Part shown: in pieces, positions 16,936 to 25,719 of the stretch
Layout of the letters: every line of letters starts with the position of its first letter
Position numbering within the stretch: the first letter of the stretch is position 1
NCBI RefSeq assembly: GCF_033436665.1
Contig: NZ_JAWQFO010000005.1
Location: 248,001-312,000 of the forward strand
Origin: JAWQFO01 sp033436665
GTDB lineage: Bacteria > Pseudomonadota > Alphaproteobacteria > Rhodobacterales > Rhodobacteraceae
Length of the DNA: 64,000 bases
Direction of reading: 5' to 3'
Made by a program: the position numbers and the translations under genes
The notes under the pieces: generated by a model
What the model was told of the DNA's origin: nothing
The model's database searches: none
Seen by the model: only the letters and a program-made list of their open reading frames with translations

Positions 16936-17523
16936 ATGCACGACATCCGGCCCGAATTGCGCAATTGCACGATCTGTCGCGATCGGTTCGCCGTGACCGC
17001 GACGGAGCATGCGCCGCGTCCCGTGGTCTGGTTCGATCCCGGCGCGCGCCTTCTGATCGCAAGCCAGGCGCCCGGTGCCCGCGCTCATGCTTCGCAAAAG
17101 CCGTTCACCGACCCCTCCGGCAAAAGGCTCCGCGACTGGCTCGGGCTAGACGAAGCGCAATTCTACGACCGCGGCCGGGTCGCCATCGTGCCGATGGCCT
17201 TCTGCTTTCCGGGCTACGATGCCCAGGGGTCTGATCTGCCGCCGCCGAAGGTCTGCGCCGAAACCTGGCGCGCCCAGGCGCTTGCCATGTTGCCCGATCT
17301 GCGCCTGACACTTCTGATCGGGGGCTACTCGATCGCCTGGCACCTGGGGCGCAAGATGCCGGTGACCGAGGCCGTGAGGGATGCGCAGGCACATGGCGCC
17401 GGCATCTTCGCCTTGCCTCACCCGAGCTGGCGCAATACCGGGTGGATGAAACGAAACCCGTGGTTCGAGGCCGAGATCCTGCCCGAACTGCGCCGCCGCG
17501 TGACGGACGCCATGAATGACTGA
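16936..17523 (+). CDS. uracil-DNA glycosylase superfamily protein
   Basis: A 195-residue protein with the UDG-like fold pattern. LLIASQAPGARAH corresponds to motif A, PFTDPSGKRLRDWL to the conserved helix after it, and LPHPSWRN to the late His-Pro-Ser motif. Four N-terminal Cys/His-type positions (NCTICRDRF) suggest a small metal-binding hook. Family members of this branch are usually annotated only as UDG-family proteins; an active glycosylase is possible but not proven. The next gene starts inside its last codons (8-base overlap). Confidence 0.75.
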   Translation: MHDIRPELRNCTICRDRFAVTATEHAPRPVVWFDPGARLLIASQAPGARAHASQKPFTDPSGKRLRDWLGLDEAQFYDRGRVAIVPMAFCFPGYDAQGSDLPPPKVCAETWRAQALAMLPDLRLTLLIGGYSIAWHLGRKMPVTEAVRDAQAHGAGIFALPHPSWRNTGWMKRNPWFEAEILPELRRRVTDAMND

Positions 17524-18307
17524 CCACACCCCACTCGACCGAGCGCATGCCGAAATGCAGGCCGCGCCACAGGACGGCGCGGCGCGCCTGAGCTTTTTCG
17601 ACCGGCTCGCGGCGGCCGAGCTGTTCTTGTGGCTCGAGGCCTCGCCAGAGGGCGACCAAGTGTCACCAAACCTCTTCGAGGCAGGTGACGACCGGTACGT
17701 GCGGGTCTTCGATCGCGAGCACCGGCTTGCGCATGCTGCAGGCGGTCCGGCGCCCTATGTTGCCCTCTCGGGCCGCGCGATCGCCGGAATGCTCGCGGGC
17801 CAGGGGATCGGTATGGCACTCAATCTCGACGTCGCGGCCTCTTCGATACTGCTGCCGGCGACGGCCATCGATTGGCTGCATGATACGCTGGGGAACGCAC
17901 CTCGGGAGGTCGAGGCGCGCATCACGGCGGTTCATGCGCCCGGCGGTTTGCCCGATAGTCTCGTGACGGCTCTCGACGCCCGTCTCGCCAGCGCCACGGG
18001 TCTTGCGCAATGTGCCTGGCTGGTCGCGGCAGAGCGCGCAGACGGCAGCCGCGGGCATCTGCTGGCTTTCGTCGGCGCCGCCCCCGCAGCACACGAGGCG
18101 CTGGCGCGCGCCGCGTCGGCCGCGCTGACCTTCTCGGGCATCGATGCAGGGGAAATGGACGTCGGCTTTTTCGATGCCGCGCATCCGGTGATCGGAAGAC
18201 TGGCCCGTGTCGGGCTGCGGTTCGACCTGCCGCAGCCGGTCGGATTGCAACAATCGACAGCTTCAGCGCCCGGGAGCGACCCCGCGAAACCTCCGATCCT
18301 GAAATAA
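17516..18307 (+). CDS. SseB-like N-terminal domain protein
   Basis: A 263-residue soluble protein resembling the SseB family: it opens TPLDRAHAEMQAAPQDGAAR and holds the stretch PYVALSGRAIAGMLAG, with a hydrophobic core and no membrane span. SseB-type domains occur in secretion-related and enhanced-serine-sensitivity proteins, but the bacterial role is mostly unknown. It is translationally coupled to the UDG-like gene, a pairing I can report but not explain. Confidence 0.65.
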   Translation: MTDHTPLDRAHAEMQAAPQDGAARLSFFDRLAAAELFLWLEASPEGDQVSPNLFEAGDDRYVRVFDREHRLAHAAGGPAPYVALSGRAIAGMLAGQGIGMALNLDVAASSILLPATAIDWLHDTLGNAPREVEARITAVHAPGGLPDSLVTALDARLASATGLAQCAWLVAAERADGSRGHLLAFVGAAPAAHEALARAASAALTFSGIDAGEMDVGFFDAAHPVIGRLARVGLRFDLPQPVGLQQSTASAPGSDPAKPPILK

Positions 18308-18456
18308 TCGGTCCCTATCGGCACGGGTCCGTCACGAACGCATCACGGGCGGTGCGCGCAGGCTCACAACCGCGCGAGAGGTGGGCAAGACTGCTGCGCG
18401 ACGCTCTGTGCTGTGCCTAGATGAAGCGGACCAGAAACCGAACATCGGAGTTCGCC

Positions 18457-18981
18457 ATGAACCGCTTTCCCCTTCTCATCGCTGCATCCGCGACGGCCCT
18501 GACTCTGGCCGCCTCGGCGATCGCGGGTCCGCAATATCTCGACGATACGGGTTATGCCGTGTCGGGCTACGACGTGGTGGCCTACTTCGATCTCGAGCAG
18601 AATTCGGTGGGCGAGGCCCAGCCGCAGGCGGTCCCGGGCGACAAGGACATCGTGTCGGAATACAACGGCGCCACCTTCGCCTTCTCGACACCCGAGAACA
18701 AGGCGCGCTTCGACGCCGACCCCGAGGCCTTCGTGCCGCAGTATGACGGCCATTGCGCCTATGGCGTCTCGAAAGGCGGCAAGGTGCCGGGCAACCCGAA
18801 CCTTTGGCGCATCGTCGACGGCAAGCTCTATCTCAACATCACCGAGAACGTGGTCGGTTTCTGGGAAGAGGATATCCCGGGCAACATCAACCTCGCCGAA
18901 GGCAACTGGCCCGGCATCGAGGGGGAAGGCGCCTCGAAGAATCCGATCCCGCAATTCTCCAGCAGCGCCCCGGCGGACTGA
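18457..18981 (+). CDS. secreted YHS-domain protein
   Basis: A 174-residue protein with a signal peptide (MNRFPLLIAASATALTLAAS, cleaved near AIA-GP) and a YHS domain: GYAVSGYDVVAYF is its opening, with a CAYGVSKGGKVPGNP motif in the middle. YHS domains are small metal-binding modules found beside copper or other metal handling proteins. ATG at 18457 has CGGAG upstream; an earlier in-frame ATG at 18421 adds a charged, unconserved leader. A rhodanese gene follows. Confidence 0.85.
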   Translation: MNRFPLLIAASATALTLAASAIAGPQYLDDTGYAVSGYDVVAYFDLEQNSVGEAQPQAVPGDKDIVSEYNGATFAFSTPENKARFDADPEAFVPQYDGHCAYGVSKGGKVPGNPNLWRIVDGKLYLNITENVVGFWEEDIPGNINLAEGNWPGIEGEGASKNPIPQFSSSAPAD

Positions 18982-19017
18982 GCCCTGACGGGCCCGCGAC
19001 CCGCGACAAGGCCACGT

Positions 19018-19042
19018 CCCGCCGCCCGAGCCGGGCGGCGGG
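19018..19042 (+). terminator. strong hairpin between YHS and rhodanese genes
   Basis: CCCGCCGCCCG-AGC-CGGGCGGCGGG is a perfect 11-bp stem with a 3-base loop. It lies 37 bases after the YHS stop codon. No T-run follows, so it may be a factor-dependent 3' end or an mRNA-stability hairpin rather than an intrinsic terminator. It also directly precedes the first usable start of the rhodanese gene. Confidence 0.45.
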
Positions 19043-19050
19043 CTGTCCTG

Positions 19051-19473
19051 TTGGGCGGGGCCGCGGCGGTGACCGTCGCAGGCCTTGGCGCCCTGCAATG
19101 GTTCAATGTGTTTGCCGATCCGGAAGGTGGGCTGTCGGTGACAGAGGCCCATGCGGCGGCGACCGCAGGCACCCTGCTGCTGGTCGACATCCGGCGTCCG
19201 GACGAGTGGAGGGCGACCGGCATTGGCGCCGGGGCCGTCCCGCTCGACATGCGCCGCGACGACTTCACCCAAGCTCTGGAAGAGCTGGCCGATGGCGACA
19301 CGTCGCGCGAGATTGCCCTGATCTGTGCGCGCGGCGTCCGCTCCAGGCGCCTGACCGCCCGCCTGCGCGCTGCGGGCTTTGACAACGTGCGCGATGTGCC
19401 GGAAGGCATGCTGGGCTCGGGTGCCGGCCCGGGCTGGCTGCGCAGCGGTCTTCCGGTGCACGATCAAGGCTGA
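19051..19473 (+). CDS. rhodanese-domain protein with N-terminal membrane segment
   Basis: A rhodanese (sulfurtransferase) domain with the active cysteine in LICARGVRSRR and the opening LLLVDIRRPDEWRATG. The hydrophobic N-terminus (GGAAAVTVAGLGALQWF) suggests a signal or anchor. TTG at 19051 is the first conventional initiator, but the preceding in-frame codons read AGRRAVLLGG, which resembles a Tat signal, and no ATG/GTG/TTG precedes them before the YHS stop. The true start may therefore be a CTG, or the upstream sequence may have shifted frame. Probably cotranscribed with the YHS gene. Confidence 0.75.
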   Translation: MGGAAAVTVAGLGALQWFNVFADPEGGLSVTEAHAAATAGTLLLVDIRRPDEWRATGIGAGAVPLDMRRDDFTQALEELADGDTSREIALICARGVRSRRLTARLRAAGFDNVRDVPEGMLGSGAGPGWLRSGLPVHDQG

Positions 19474-19512
19474 CAGACGGGCGGGTACTCCCGTCCGCAA
19501 ATCCCGTATCAC

Positions 19513-21405
19513 TTACTCCGCGGCGACGCGCAGCAAGGTGTCGATCCGCCTGCGTTCGTCGCGCGCCCGCGACACCACCGCCGGTTCCCGGATCGTGCAG
19601 GGGCTGTTCATGCGCAGGCTTGCAGGCAGTGCCTGCGCCACGGGCAACGCGCTCAGCGCCGAAAGCGGCACGGCAAGGCAGAGGCTGAGCGCGATCGGAA
19701 TGAGCCAGAGCGACACCAGCCCCGAGAGCAGGCCCGCCAGCAGAACGGCGCCCAGCACCGTCTCGACCCAGTGAAAGCGCAGCAGCGTGGCGAGGGGATA
19801 GGCCTCGGCGTGCCGCGCCTGGGCATTCCAGCCGGACTGTGTCCCAAGTGCTGCGCGCAAGACCGCGCGGGTCTGCTGGATCATCAGGATCGGAGCGTAA
19901 AGCACCGACAGCAATACCTCGAACGAGACCGCGACGAGGAAGGGCGCACGCCCGCCGAACACCCGCGTCGCCTTCGGGTGTGCCGCGATGATGCCCGCGG
20001 CGACCAGCTTGGGTGTCAGGAGCATCGCGTACATGATCACGAGGAAGACCGCCGAGTCGATGTGGCTCATCTCGGGCGGCCAGTCGGGAAACAGCGGGTT
20101 GGCCTCGTTGAAGTAGCGGATCACGTTGGTCTCTGCGCTCTTGCCAAGCAGGCTCCAGATCACCAGCAGAATGAACCACGCCGGGGACAGCAGGTAGGAG
20201 ACCGCGCCGTGGAAGAGGTGAAAGCGCGAGACCGGATGCAGACCCGCGGTGCCAAGCAGGCGCAGGTGCTGCAGGTTGCCCCGGCACCAGCGCTGGTCGC
20301 GCAGGACGTAATCGATCAGCGTTCCGGGTGTTTCCTCGTAGCTGCCCGACACGCGTGGCAGGAAGCGCACGCGCCAGCCGGCGCGGCGCAGCAACCCCGC
20401 CTCGACGAAATCGTGGCTGAGGATCAAGTCCTCGCGCCCGTGCGGCCCGCGCAGGTGCGGCAACCCGGCGGATTCGGCAAAGGCGCGGATCCGGATGATC
20501 GCGTTGTGGCCCCAGTAGTTGCCTTCGCTGCGTGACCAGAAGGCCAGGCCCTCGGCCAGCAGCCAGCCGTAGGCGACGTTGGAGAACTGCTGCATCCGGG
20601 CGAACAGCGTGTCCGCCCCGATCAGCATCGGGAAGCTCTGGATCAGGCCGGCATCGTCATCCCGGCTCATCTCGTTCGCGAGGCGTTCGATGCAGCGGCC
20701 GGTCATCAGGCTGTCGGCGTCGAGCACCAGCATCGCCTCATGCCGCGCGCCCCAGCCGGTGATCCAGTCGAGCAGGTTGCCGACCTTCTTGTCGGCATTG
20801 TCGGCCCGGCGCCGATAATGCACGTCCATATCCGCCGGGGCGCCGGCCCGCAGCTCGGCGAAGGCCCGTTGCTCCTGTTCCGCGATCTGTTCGTCGCGGG
20901 TGTCGGACAGAACGTAAAGCGTGTAGCGATGAACCCCGGCGCGACGGGCGAGGTCTTTCAGCATCGCCGAGGCGTTGCCGAACACGTCCGACGGCACCTC
21001 GTTGTAGATCGGCACCAGCAGCGCCACGTCGAGAGGTGCAACGTCGGCATTGCCCTGCGTCCGATCGTTCTCACGTGCGAGCAGACCGGCGACGGCGACG
21101 CCGACGGTGCTGACCGAGAGCGTGACCCAGACGAAGGTCATCCCGATCATCGACAGAAGCGCCCATTCGAGCCCCGTCATGCCTGCGTCCGAGAGCCAGC
21201 CGTAGAGGCCGTAGATCAACAGGGACGTGCCCAAGAGCGCCGGTCCGAAGACCGCGACCCGTGCCGCGCGCGACCGGCGCTGCGGTCCCGCGTCGGGACG
21301 GCTGGCCGCAGGTTTGCTGCCGAGATCCTGCGCGCGCATCTCCAGCGGGGCGCGCGGCGGCATCATCGTCATCGTCGTTTCAGGGTCTCGAAGGACCTTT
21401 GTCAT
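19513..21405 (-). CDS. opgH: glucans biosynthesis glucosyltransferase OpgH
   Basis: A 630-residue inner-membrane processive family-2 glucosyltransferase that makes the linear backbone of osmoregulated periplasmic glucans from UDP-glucose. It has two N-terminal membrane spans, the cytoplasmic catalytic domain with LLVPIYNEVP, LVLDADSL and the product motif QRWCRGN, then C-terminal membrane spans. ATG at 21405 overlaps the opgG stop (ATGA). It is shorter than E. coli OpgH, as is common in alphaproteobacteria. Last gene of opgC-opgG-opgH. Confidence 0.93.
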   Translation of the reverse strand: MTKVLRDPETTMTMMPPRAPLEMRAQDLGSKPAASRPDAGPQRRSRAARVAVFGPALLGTSLLIYGLYGWLSDAGMTGLEWALLSMIGMTFVWVTLSVSTVGVAVAGLLARENDRTQGNADVAPLDVALLVPIYNEVPSDVFGNASAMLKDLARRAGVHRYTLYVLSDTRDEQIAEQEQRAFAELRAGAPADMDVHYRRRADNADKKVGNLLDWITGWGARHEAMLVLDADSLMTGRCIERLANEMSRDDDAGLIQSFPMLIGADTLFARMQQFSNVAYGWLLAEGLAFWSRSEGNYWGHNAIIRIRAFAESAGLPHLRGPHGREDLILSHDFVEAGLLRRAGWRVRFLPRVSGSYEETPGTLIDYVLRDQRWCRGNLQHLRLLGTAGLHPVSRFHLFHGAVSYLLSPAWFILLVIWSLLGKSAETNVIRYFNEANPLFPDWPPEMSHIDSAVFLVIMYAMLLTPKLVAAGIIAAHPKATRVFGGRAPFLVAVSFEVLLSVLYAPILMIQQTRAVLRAALGTQSGWNAQARHAEAYPLATLLRFHWVETVLGAVLLAGLLSGLVSLWLIPIALSLCLAVPLSALSALPVAQALPASLRMNSPCTIREPAVVSRARDERRRIDTLLRVAAE

Positions 21406-22934
21406 GATTTCGTCCACCTGTAGAGCCAGACCTCGCTAAGGGCCGCTCCGTCGAGACGCAGCTGTGCACGGAACTCGATCAGATCTTCCTCGCCGGGGTC
21501 GAAGGTGAACGTGATCCGAGGTCCATTGGTTTCCGGGTTTCTTTGCACCGCCTGATGCGTGAGCGATTCCTTGCTCGCGCGGAGCGAGAGCTCGATCCGT
21601 GACAGGTCCTCGGGAACCAGCGCCGAGGTCTCGAAGTCGATCGCGGCGACGATTCCGCCGCCGAAATGTCCGCCGATTGCAGTGTGCACAGCCCGAAGCG
21701 GCTGGTCGCCGGTCGGGGAGGGCGCATCGCCCCAATCGAGCGTGTAGCGCAGGCTCAACTCTCCGCCCGCCGGGACCGGCTCGGCCGGACGCCAGAAGCA
21801 CACGATGTTGTCGTAGATTTCCTTGTCGGCCGGAATCTCGACCAGCACCACCGCCCCCGGTCCCCAATCGCCCTGCGGCGTGATCCAGGCCGACGGACGC
21901 TTGTGATAGAGCGCCTCGAGATCGTTGTAGTTGCTGAACTTGCGCGGTCGCTGCATCAGGCCGAAGCCGCGCGGGTTGTTGTCGACGAAGGCGCTGAACT
22001 GCAGGGTGAGCGGATTTGCCAGTTGCCGCCAGAGCACCTCGCCAAAACCGGTGTGAATGAGCAACCCGTCGCTGTCGTGCACCGCAGGGCGGAAGTCGGA
22101 GAAGCGACCCCGCATCGTCTCGTCGAAGAGGAACATCGAAGTCAGCGGCGCGATCCCGATCCGCGAAAGCTCGGTGCGCGCAAAGATCGTCGCCGAGATG
22201 CCCATGCGCAGCGTGTCGCCGGGCGTGATGTCGAAGCGGTAGGCCCCGGTACAGCTGGGGCTGTCGAGCAGCGCGTGCAAGACGACCGAGGTCGCCTCCG
22301 GCTCCGGGCGCTCGATCCAGAAGGCCACGAAGTCCGGGAACTCTTCGCCATCGGCCTCGCCGGTGTCGAGTGCGAGACCGCGCGCGCTGAGGCCGTAGAT
22401 CTCGCCGGTGCCGATCCCCCGAAAGTAACTCGCCCCCTGGAACACCGCGTATTCCTGAAACACGCCGGGTTTCTCCAGCTCGGCGCGCAGGCGAAGCCCG
22501 GAGTAGCCCAGCGTCCCGTCGATCTCGACCTCGGGGAACTGGTCGGTCCGGTCGAAGACGCCAAGGTCGAACTTCACCTCATGGGCGATGCCACCCTCGA
22601 CCGAGTAGAGGGCCACGGCCTGCGGAAAGTAGAGGCCCGGCGGAAACACATCGACCCGCTGCGGCGTGTCGGTGTTTTCCCAAAGGGCGTTGCGGCTGTC
22701 GAACCAGATGCTGCGATACTGGTCGTAGTTCAGCGACACCCAGCTCTCCGGGATTTGCGGCCGCGGCTGGTACTCTTCGGCCGCCATCGCCCGGGCGCGC
22801 TCGACCACGCTTTGCGGATCGAAGGGCTCGGAAGCGCCAAGTTGCAGGCCGGGTTCGCCGGCCTCCTGTGCGCGGGCACTCAACGGCGAGAGCGCGAGGG
22901 CGGCAAGGGTGGACAGGAACTCTCGGCGTATCAT
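21402..22934 (-). CDS. opgG: periplasmic glucan biosynthesis protein OpgG/OpgD family, Tat signal
   Basis: A 510-residue periplasmic protein acting on nascent glucan (beta-1,2/1,6 glucan modification). The N-terminus MIRREFLSTLAALALSP contains the twin-arginine motif RREFL followed by a hydrophobic stretch and ARA cleavage site, so Tat export is likely, as for OpgD of E. coli. Family motifs include LNYDQYRSIWF and NPRGFGLMQR. It overlaps opgC upstream and opgH downstream by four bases each. OpgG or OpgD naming is ambiguous; I use opgG for the operon role. Confidence 0.92.
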   Translation of the reverse strand: MIRREFLSTLAALALSPLSARAQEAGEPGLQLGASEPFDPQSVVERARAMAAEEYQPRPQIPESWVSLNYDQYRSIWFDSRNALWENTDTPQRVDVFPPGLYFPQAVALYSVEGGIAHEVKFDLGVFDRTDQFPEVEIDGTLGYSGLRLRAELEKPGVFQEYAVFQGASYFRGIGTGEIYGLSARGLALDTGEADGEEFPDFVAFWIERPEPEATSVVLHALLDSPSCTGAYRFDITPGDTLRMGISATIFARTELSRIGIAPLTSMFLFDETMRGRFSDFRPAVHDSDGLLIHTGFGEVLWRQLANPLTLQFSAFVDNNPRGFGLMQRPRKFSNYNDLEALYHKRPSAWITPQGDWGPGAVVLVEIPADKEIYDNIVCFWRPAEPVPAGGELSLRYTLDWGDAPSPTGDQPLRAVHTAIGGHFGGGIVAAIDFETSALVPEDLSRIELSLRASKESLTHQAVQRNPETNGPRITFTFDPGEEDLIEFRAQLRLDGAALSEVWLYRWTKS

Positions 22935-24151
22935 GTCGTCTCCGTCTTGCGGCGCCAGGGTTGCAGCTTGAACCAGCCGACGCCGTAGGCGACGACGATC
23001 AGAACGGCGAACCCGGTCACGAGAACAAGCACCTGGTTGAAGGCCGATTTAGACCCGAGCACGTCGAGTGCGAGCCCGAGGATGCGGGCGATGAACATCG
23101 AGGTGATGAAGACGGCAAGCGACTGCTGGCCGACTTTCATGATCCAGGCCAGGACCGTGCGCCAGACCTGCGCCAGGGCCCCGTCCCCCTCGGGCGGCAG
23201 GATGCGCCGGCCTGCCTCTCCGACGGCCATCCAGCAGACGTAGGCCAGCGCAAGGAAGTGGATGTAGCGCAGGATGCCGAAATCCGTCTTGGCGATCAGC
23301 ACCCTGTTGGCCTCGCGCCAGGCGCGGATCTCGGGCACGTCGCCGATGATCCGGTAGTAGGCGAGCGGCACGATGGCGAGCACGATGACAACGGCCAGGG
23401 CGAAGAGCCGCCGGTCGCGCGGCGGTGCGGGAAGCCAGCCGGCCATGAAGGCGAAGCCCGTGAAAAAGACCAATTGCCAGCCGAAGGGGTTGAAGAACCA
23501 TTCGCGATCCGACCAGGGCTCGGCCGGCATGGCCAGCAGGTCGATCTGGGCGCCGAACCAGACCAGCCCGACAAGAGCCAATGCCAAAAGCGGGTGCGCC
23601 CGGTAGCAGGCGATCACGACGGGCATCATCGCGAGAACGACGAGGTACATCGGCAGGATGTCGAAGTAGTTGGGCACATAGGTCAGCGTCAGAAGCCCGA
23701 CGAGGTTCGGCATCGTGTCCTTGAAAAAATGGTAGAGGTTCAGTTGCGCCACGTAGTCGCGGTCGGTCAGCTCGGCCGCGTTCATCAGCACCACGGCCCC
23801 GGCCACGGCCAGGAACAGACCGATATGCGCCCAGTAGACCTGCCAGCACCGGAACGCGACGCGCGCCGTGCCCATCCACCAACCGCGGTTGCGGAACACC
23901 GATCCGAAAGCGATGGCAGAGGCCATGCCGGAGCAGAAGACGAAGATCTCGGTGGCGTCCGAGAATCCGAAGCGGGCCGGGATCCACAGCGGGAACCAGC
24001 TTTGCGGCGTGTGGGCAACGAGGATGATGAACATCGCGATGCCGCGAAAGAAATCGAGGCGTGGATCGCGCACGCGGGCAACCGATTGTGCAGTGATACT
24101 GGTCGGTTGGGAGGTCGAAGTGGTCATGTCTGCGGACTCGGCAAGCGTCAT
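22931..24151 (-). CDS. opgC: OpgC-family membrane protein for glucan substitution
   Basis: A 406-residue integral membrane acyltransferase-3-like protein with about ten spans. It opens the hydrophobic part with DPRLDFFRGIAMFIILVAHT, the OpgC signature. In relatives it adds succinyl groups to periplasmic glucans, giving them negative charge. First gene of the operon; its stop overlaps the opgG start. ATG 24151 or ATG 24127 are both possible starts; no strong ribosome site distinguishes them. Confidence 0.9.
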   Translation of the reverse strand: MTLAESADMTTSTSQPTSITAQSVARVRDPRLDFFRGIAMFIILVAHTPQSWFPLWIPARFGFSDATEIFVFCSGMASAIAFGSVFRNRGWWMGTARVAFRCWQVYWAHIGLFLAVAGAVVLMNAAELTDRDYVAQLNLYHFFKDTMPNLVGLLTLTYVPNYFDILPMYLVVLAMMPVVIACYRAHPLLALALVGLVWFGAQIDLLAMPAEPWSDREWFFNPFGWQLVFFTGFAFMAGWLPAPPRDRRLFALAVVIVLAIVPLAYYRIIGDVPEIRAWREANRVLIAKTDFGILRYIHFLALAYVCWMAVGEAGRRILPPEGDGALAQVWRTVLAWIMKVGQQSLAVFITSMFIARILGLALDVLGSKSAFNQVLVLVTGFAVLIVVAYGVGWFKLQPWRRKTETT

Positions 24152-24198
24152 GGCCGGTCTCTAGTCAATGCGGCGCGGGCTGTCATCGGTGAGCATCC

Positions 24199-25548
24199 CT
24201 ACTGCGCGGGAATGCGCCTGAGTCCGTCAATGCGCGCAAAGCGGGTTGCCGTGAACCGGTCCTCGTGGCCGCCGCGGCGCCCGAGCCTGTCCTTCAGCAC
24301 CTGTTCGGCCTTGTCGTGCTGACCGGCCCGCAGGCCGGCATCGATGGTGATCCTTTCGAACACGTCGCGCTGCGCATGGCTTCCGCCGATGCTCTGCATC
24401 GACGGGCGCGCCGCAAGAAGATCGGCGAAGGCCGCGCTGTAGCGGCCTTCGGCAAAGGCATTCAGACCGGCAAGCGCCGCCTGCCCGGGATCGGCGACGC
24501 GCCGGTTCATCTCTCCGGGCTTCGCGGCATCACGGGCGAAGCGCGCGGCCATGTCGCCCTGCGCATCGTCGCGTCCGGCGCCGGCCAGCGCCAGCATGTA
24601 GTGCAGGTCCGCGAAGACGAGACAGCCGTCGCCGGTGCGTTTTTCGGCAAGATCGGCAAGCTCTTCCCAGCGCCGACCGACCTCGGTCCCTTCGAGTTCG
24701 AGCCGCATGAGCAGCGAGGTGGCGTTGGCGATGTCGCGGTAGTCGTCGGTCTTGTCGCGGCGCACCTGGGAGTCATAAAGGCCGAGCGCCACGTCGCATT
24801 CGCCGCGGTCGAGATGCAGCAGCGCCTTGTGCCACCAGACGTGGTAGCGGAAGTTGTTGCAATGCGACCAGGCCGTCGCGTGATCTTCGATGAGCCGGAT
24901 GCCGAGGCTCGGGCGGGCTGTCATGTCATATACGTGGGCAACCGCGTGCAGCCCCCAGGCATCGTCGGGCGCATGTACGAGCGCCTCGCGGCCCGTCGTC
25001 TCGGCCGCGGCGTACTCTCCGGCTTCTTCCAGCGCGAAAGCGTGGCACCCCAGCGCGTAGCCGCGGCAGGCGTGATCGGCGTCATGCGCGGGCAGCACCC
25101 GCTCGATTGAGCGGCGCATGCCATCCTTGTCGCCGAGAATGAAACGGATGGCGTGTGACACCTTGGCCGAAATCGTGTCGCCCGGGTCCCGGTCCAGTGT
25201 ATCCTCGATGGATTGGATTGCGGCACCGGGTCGCCCGTCGAGCCAATGGTCGAGTGCCGCGATCCAGGCGCGCTCGCGCCGGTTCGCGCCGCGTGCCGCG
25301 GTGGCTTTGTGCGCGGCCGCCAGGGCCTCGCGAGCGACGGGGATCATCTCGGCGCGGCCCAGCATCAACGAGAAGAGCCCGCGCGCGGCGTGGGCCATTG
25401 CGAGCTGGGGATCGGCCTTCAGAAGTCTGCCGAGATGTTCCGGCGTCTCGGAGCCATGCGCAAGAAACGCCAGCACAAGTGCATTCCAGTGCCCGAGTGC
25501 CTCGGGCGAGGACACCGAGACCGGGCTGCGGCAGATATCGTGCATCAT
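24199..25548 (-). CDS. tetratricopeptide-repeat protein
   Basis: A 449-residue all-helical soluble protein with TPR-like repeats (LKADPQLAMAHAARGLFSLML; EYAAAETTGREALVHAPDD; ECDVALGLYDSQVRRD). No signal peptide or catalytic motif is seen. ATG at 25548 has GGAGG nine bases upstream. The pattern matches a family of bacterial TPR proteins of unknown role found widely in alphaproteobacteria. It stands upstream of the opg operon with a 47-base gap, so weak cotranscription is possible. Confidence 0.75.
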   Translation of the reverse strand: MMHDICRSPVSVSSPEALGHWNALVLAFLAHGSETPEHLGRLLKADPQLAMAHAARGLFSLMLGRAEMIPVAREALAAAHKATAARGANRRERAWIAALDHWLDGRPGAAIQSIEDTLDRDPGDTISAKVSHAIRFILGDKDGMRRSIERVLPAHDADHACRGYALGCHAFALEEAGEYAAAETTGREALVHAPDDAWGLHAVAHVYDMTARPSLGIRLIEDHATAWSHCNNFRYHVWWHKALLHLDRGECDVALGLYDSQVRRDKTDDYRDIANATSLLMRLELEGTEVGRRWEELADLAEKRTGDGCLVFADLHYMLALAGAGRDDAQGDMAARFARDAAKPGEMNRRVADPGQAALAGLNAFAEGRYSAAFADLLAARPSMQSIGGSHAQRDVFERITIDAGLRAGQHDKAEQVLKDRLGRRGGHEDRFTATRFARIDGLRRIPAQ

Positions 25549-25719
25549 CCGGACGTGCCTCCCAACCAATCAACAAGTTCGGTTTAGCTCATATCTGCGG
25601 AGGACCTAGCGCGGCGTAGGCAGCAACACGCCAACGTGAAGCCGCGTGTCTTCAATGCCTAATTATTTCAGCGCCGTGGCGCTTTCATCAGCCGTTTGCG
25701 AAAGGCAGGCGCGCGCCGT

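Noticed and set aside
18457..19473. Single YHS-rhodanese fusion gene
   Set aside because: A TGA stop separates them in the same frame and a hairpin lies between; readthrough would be needed, for which there is no other sign.
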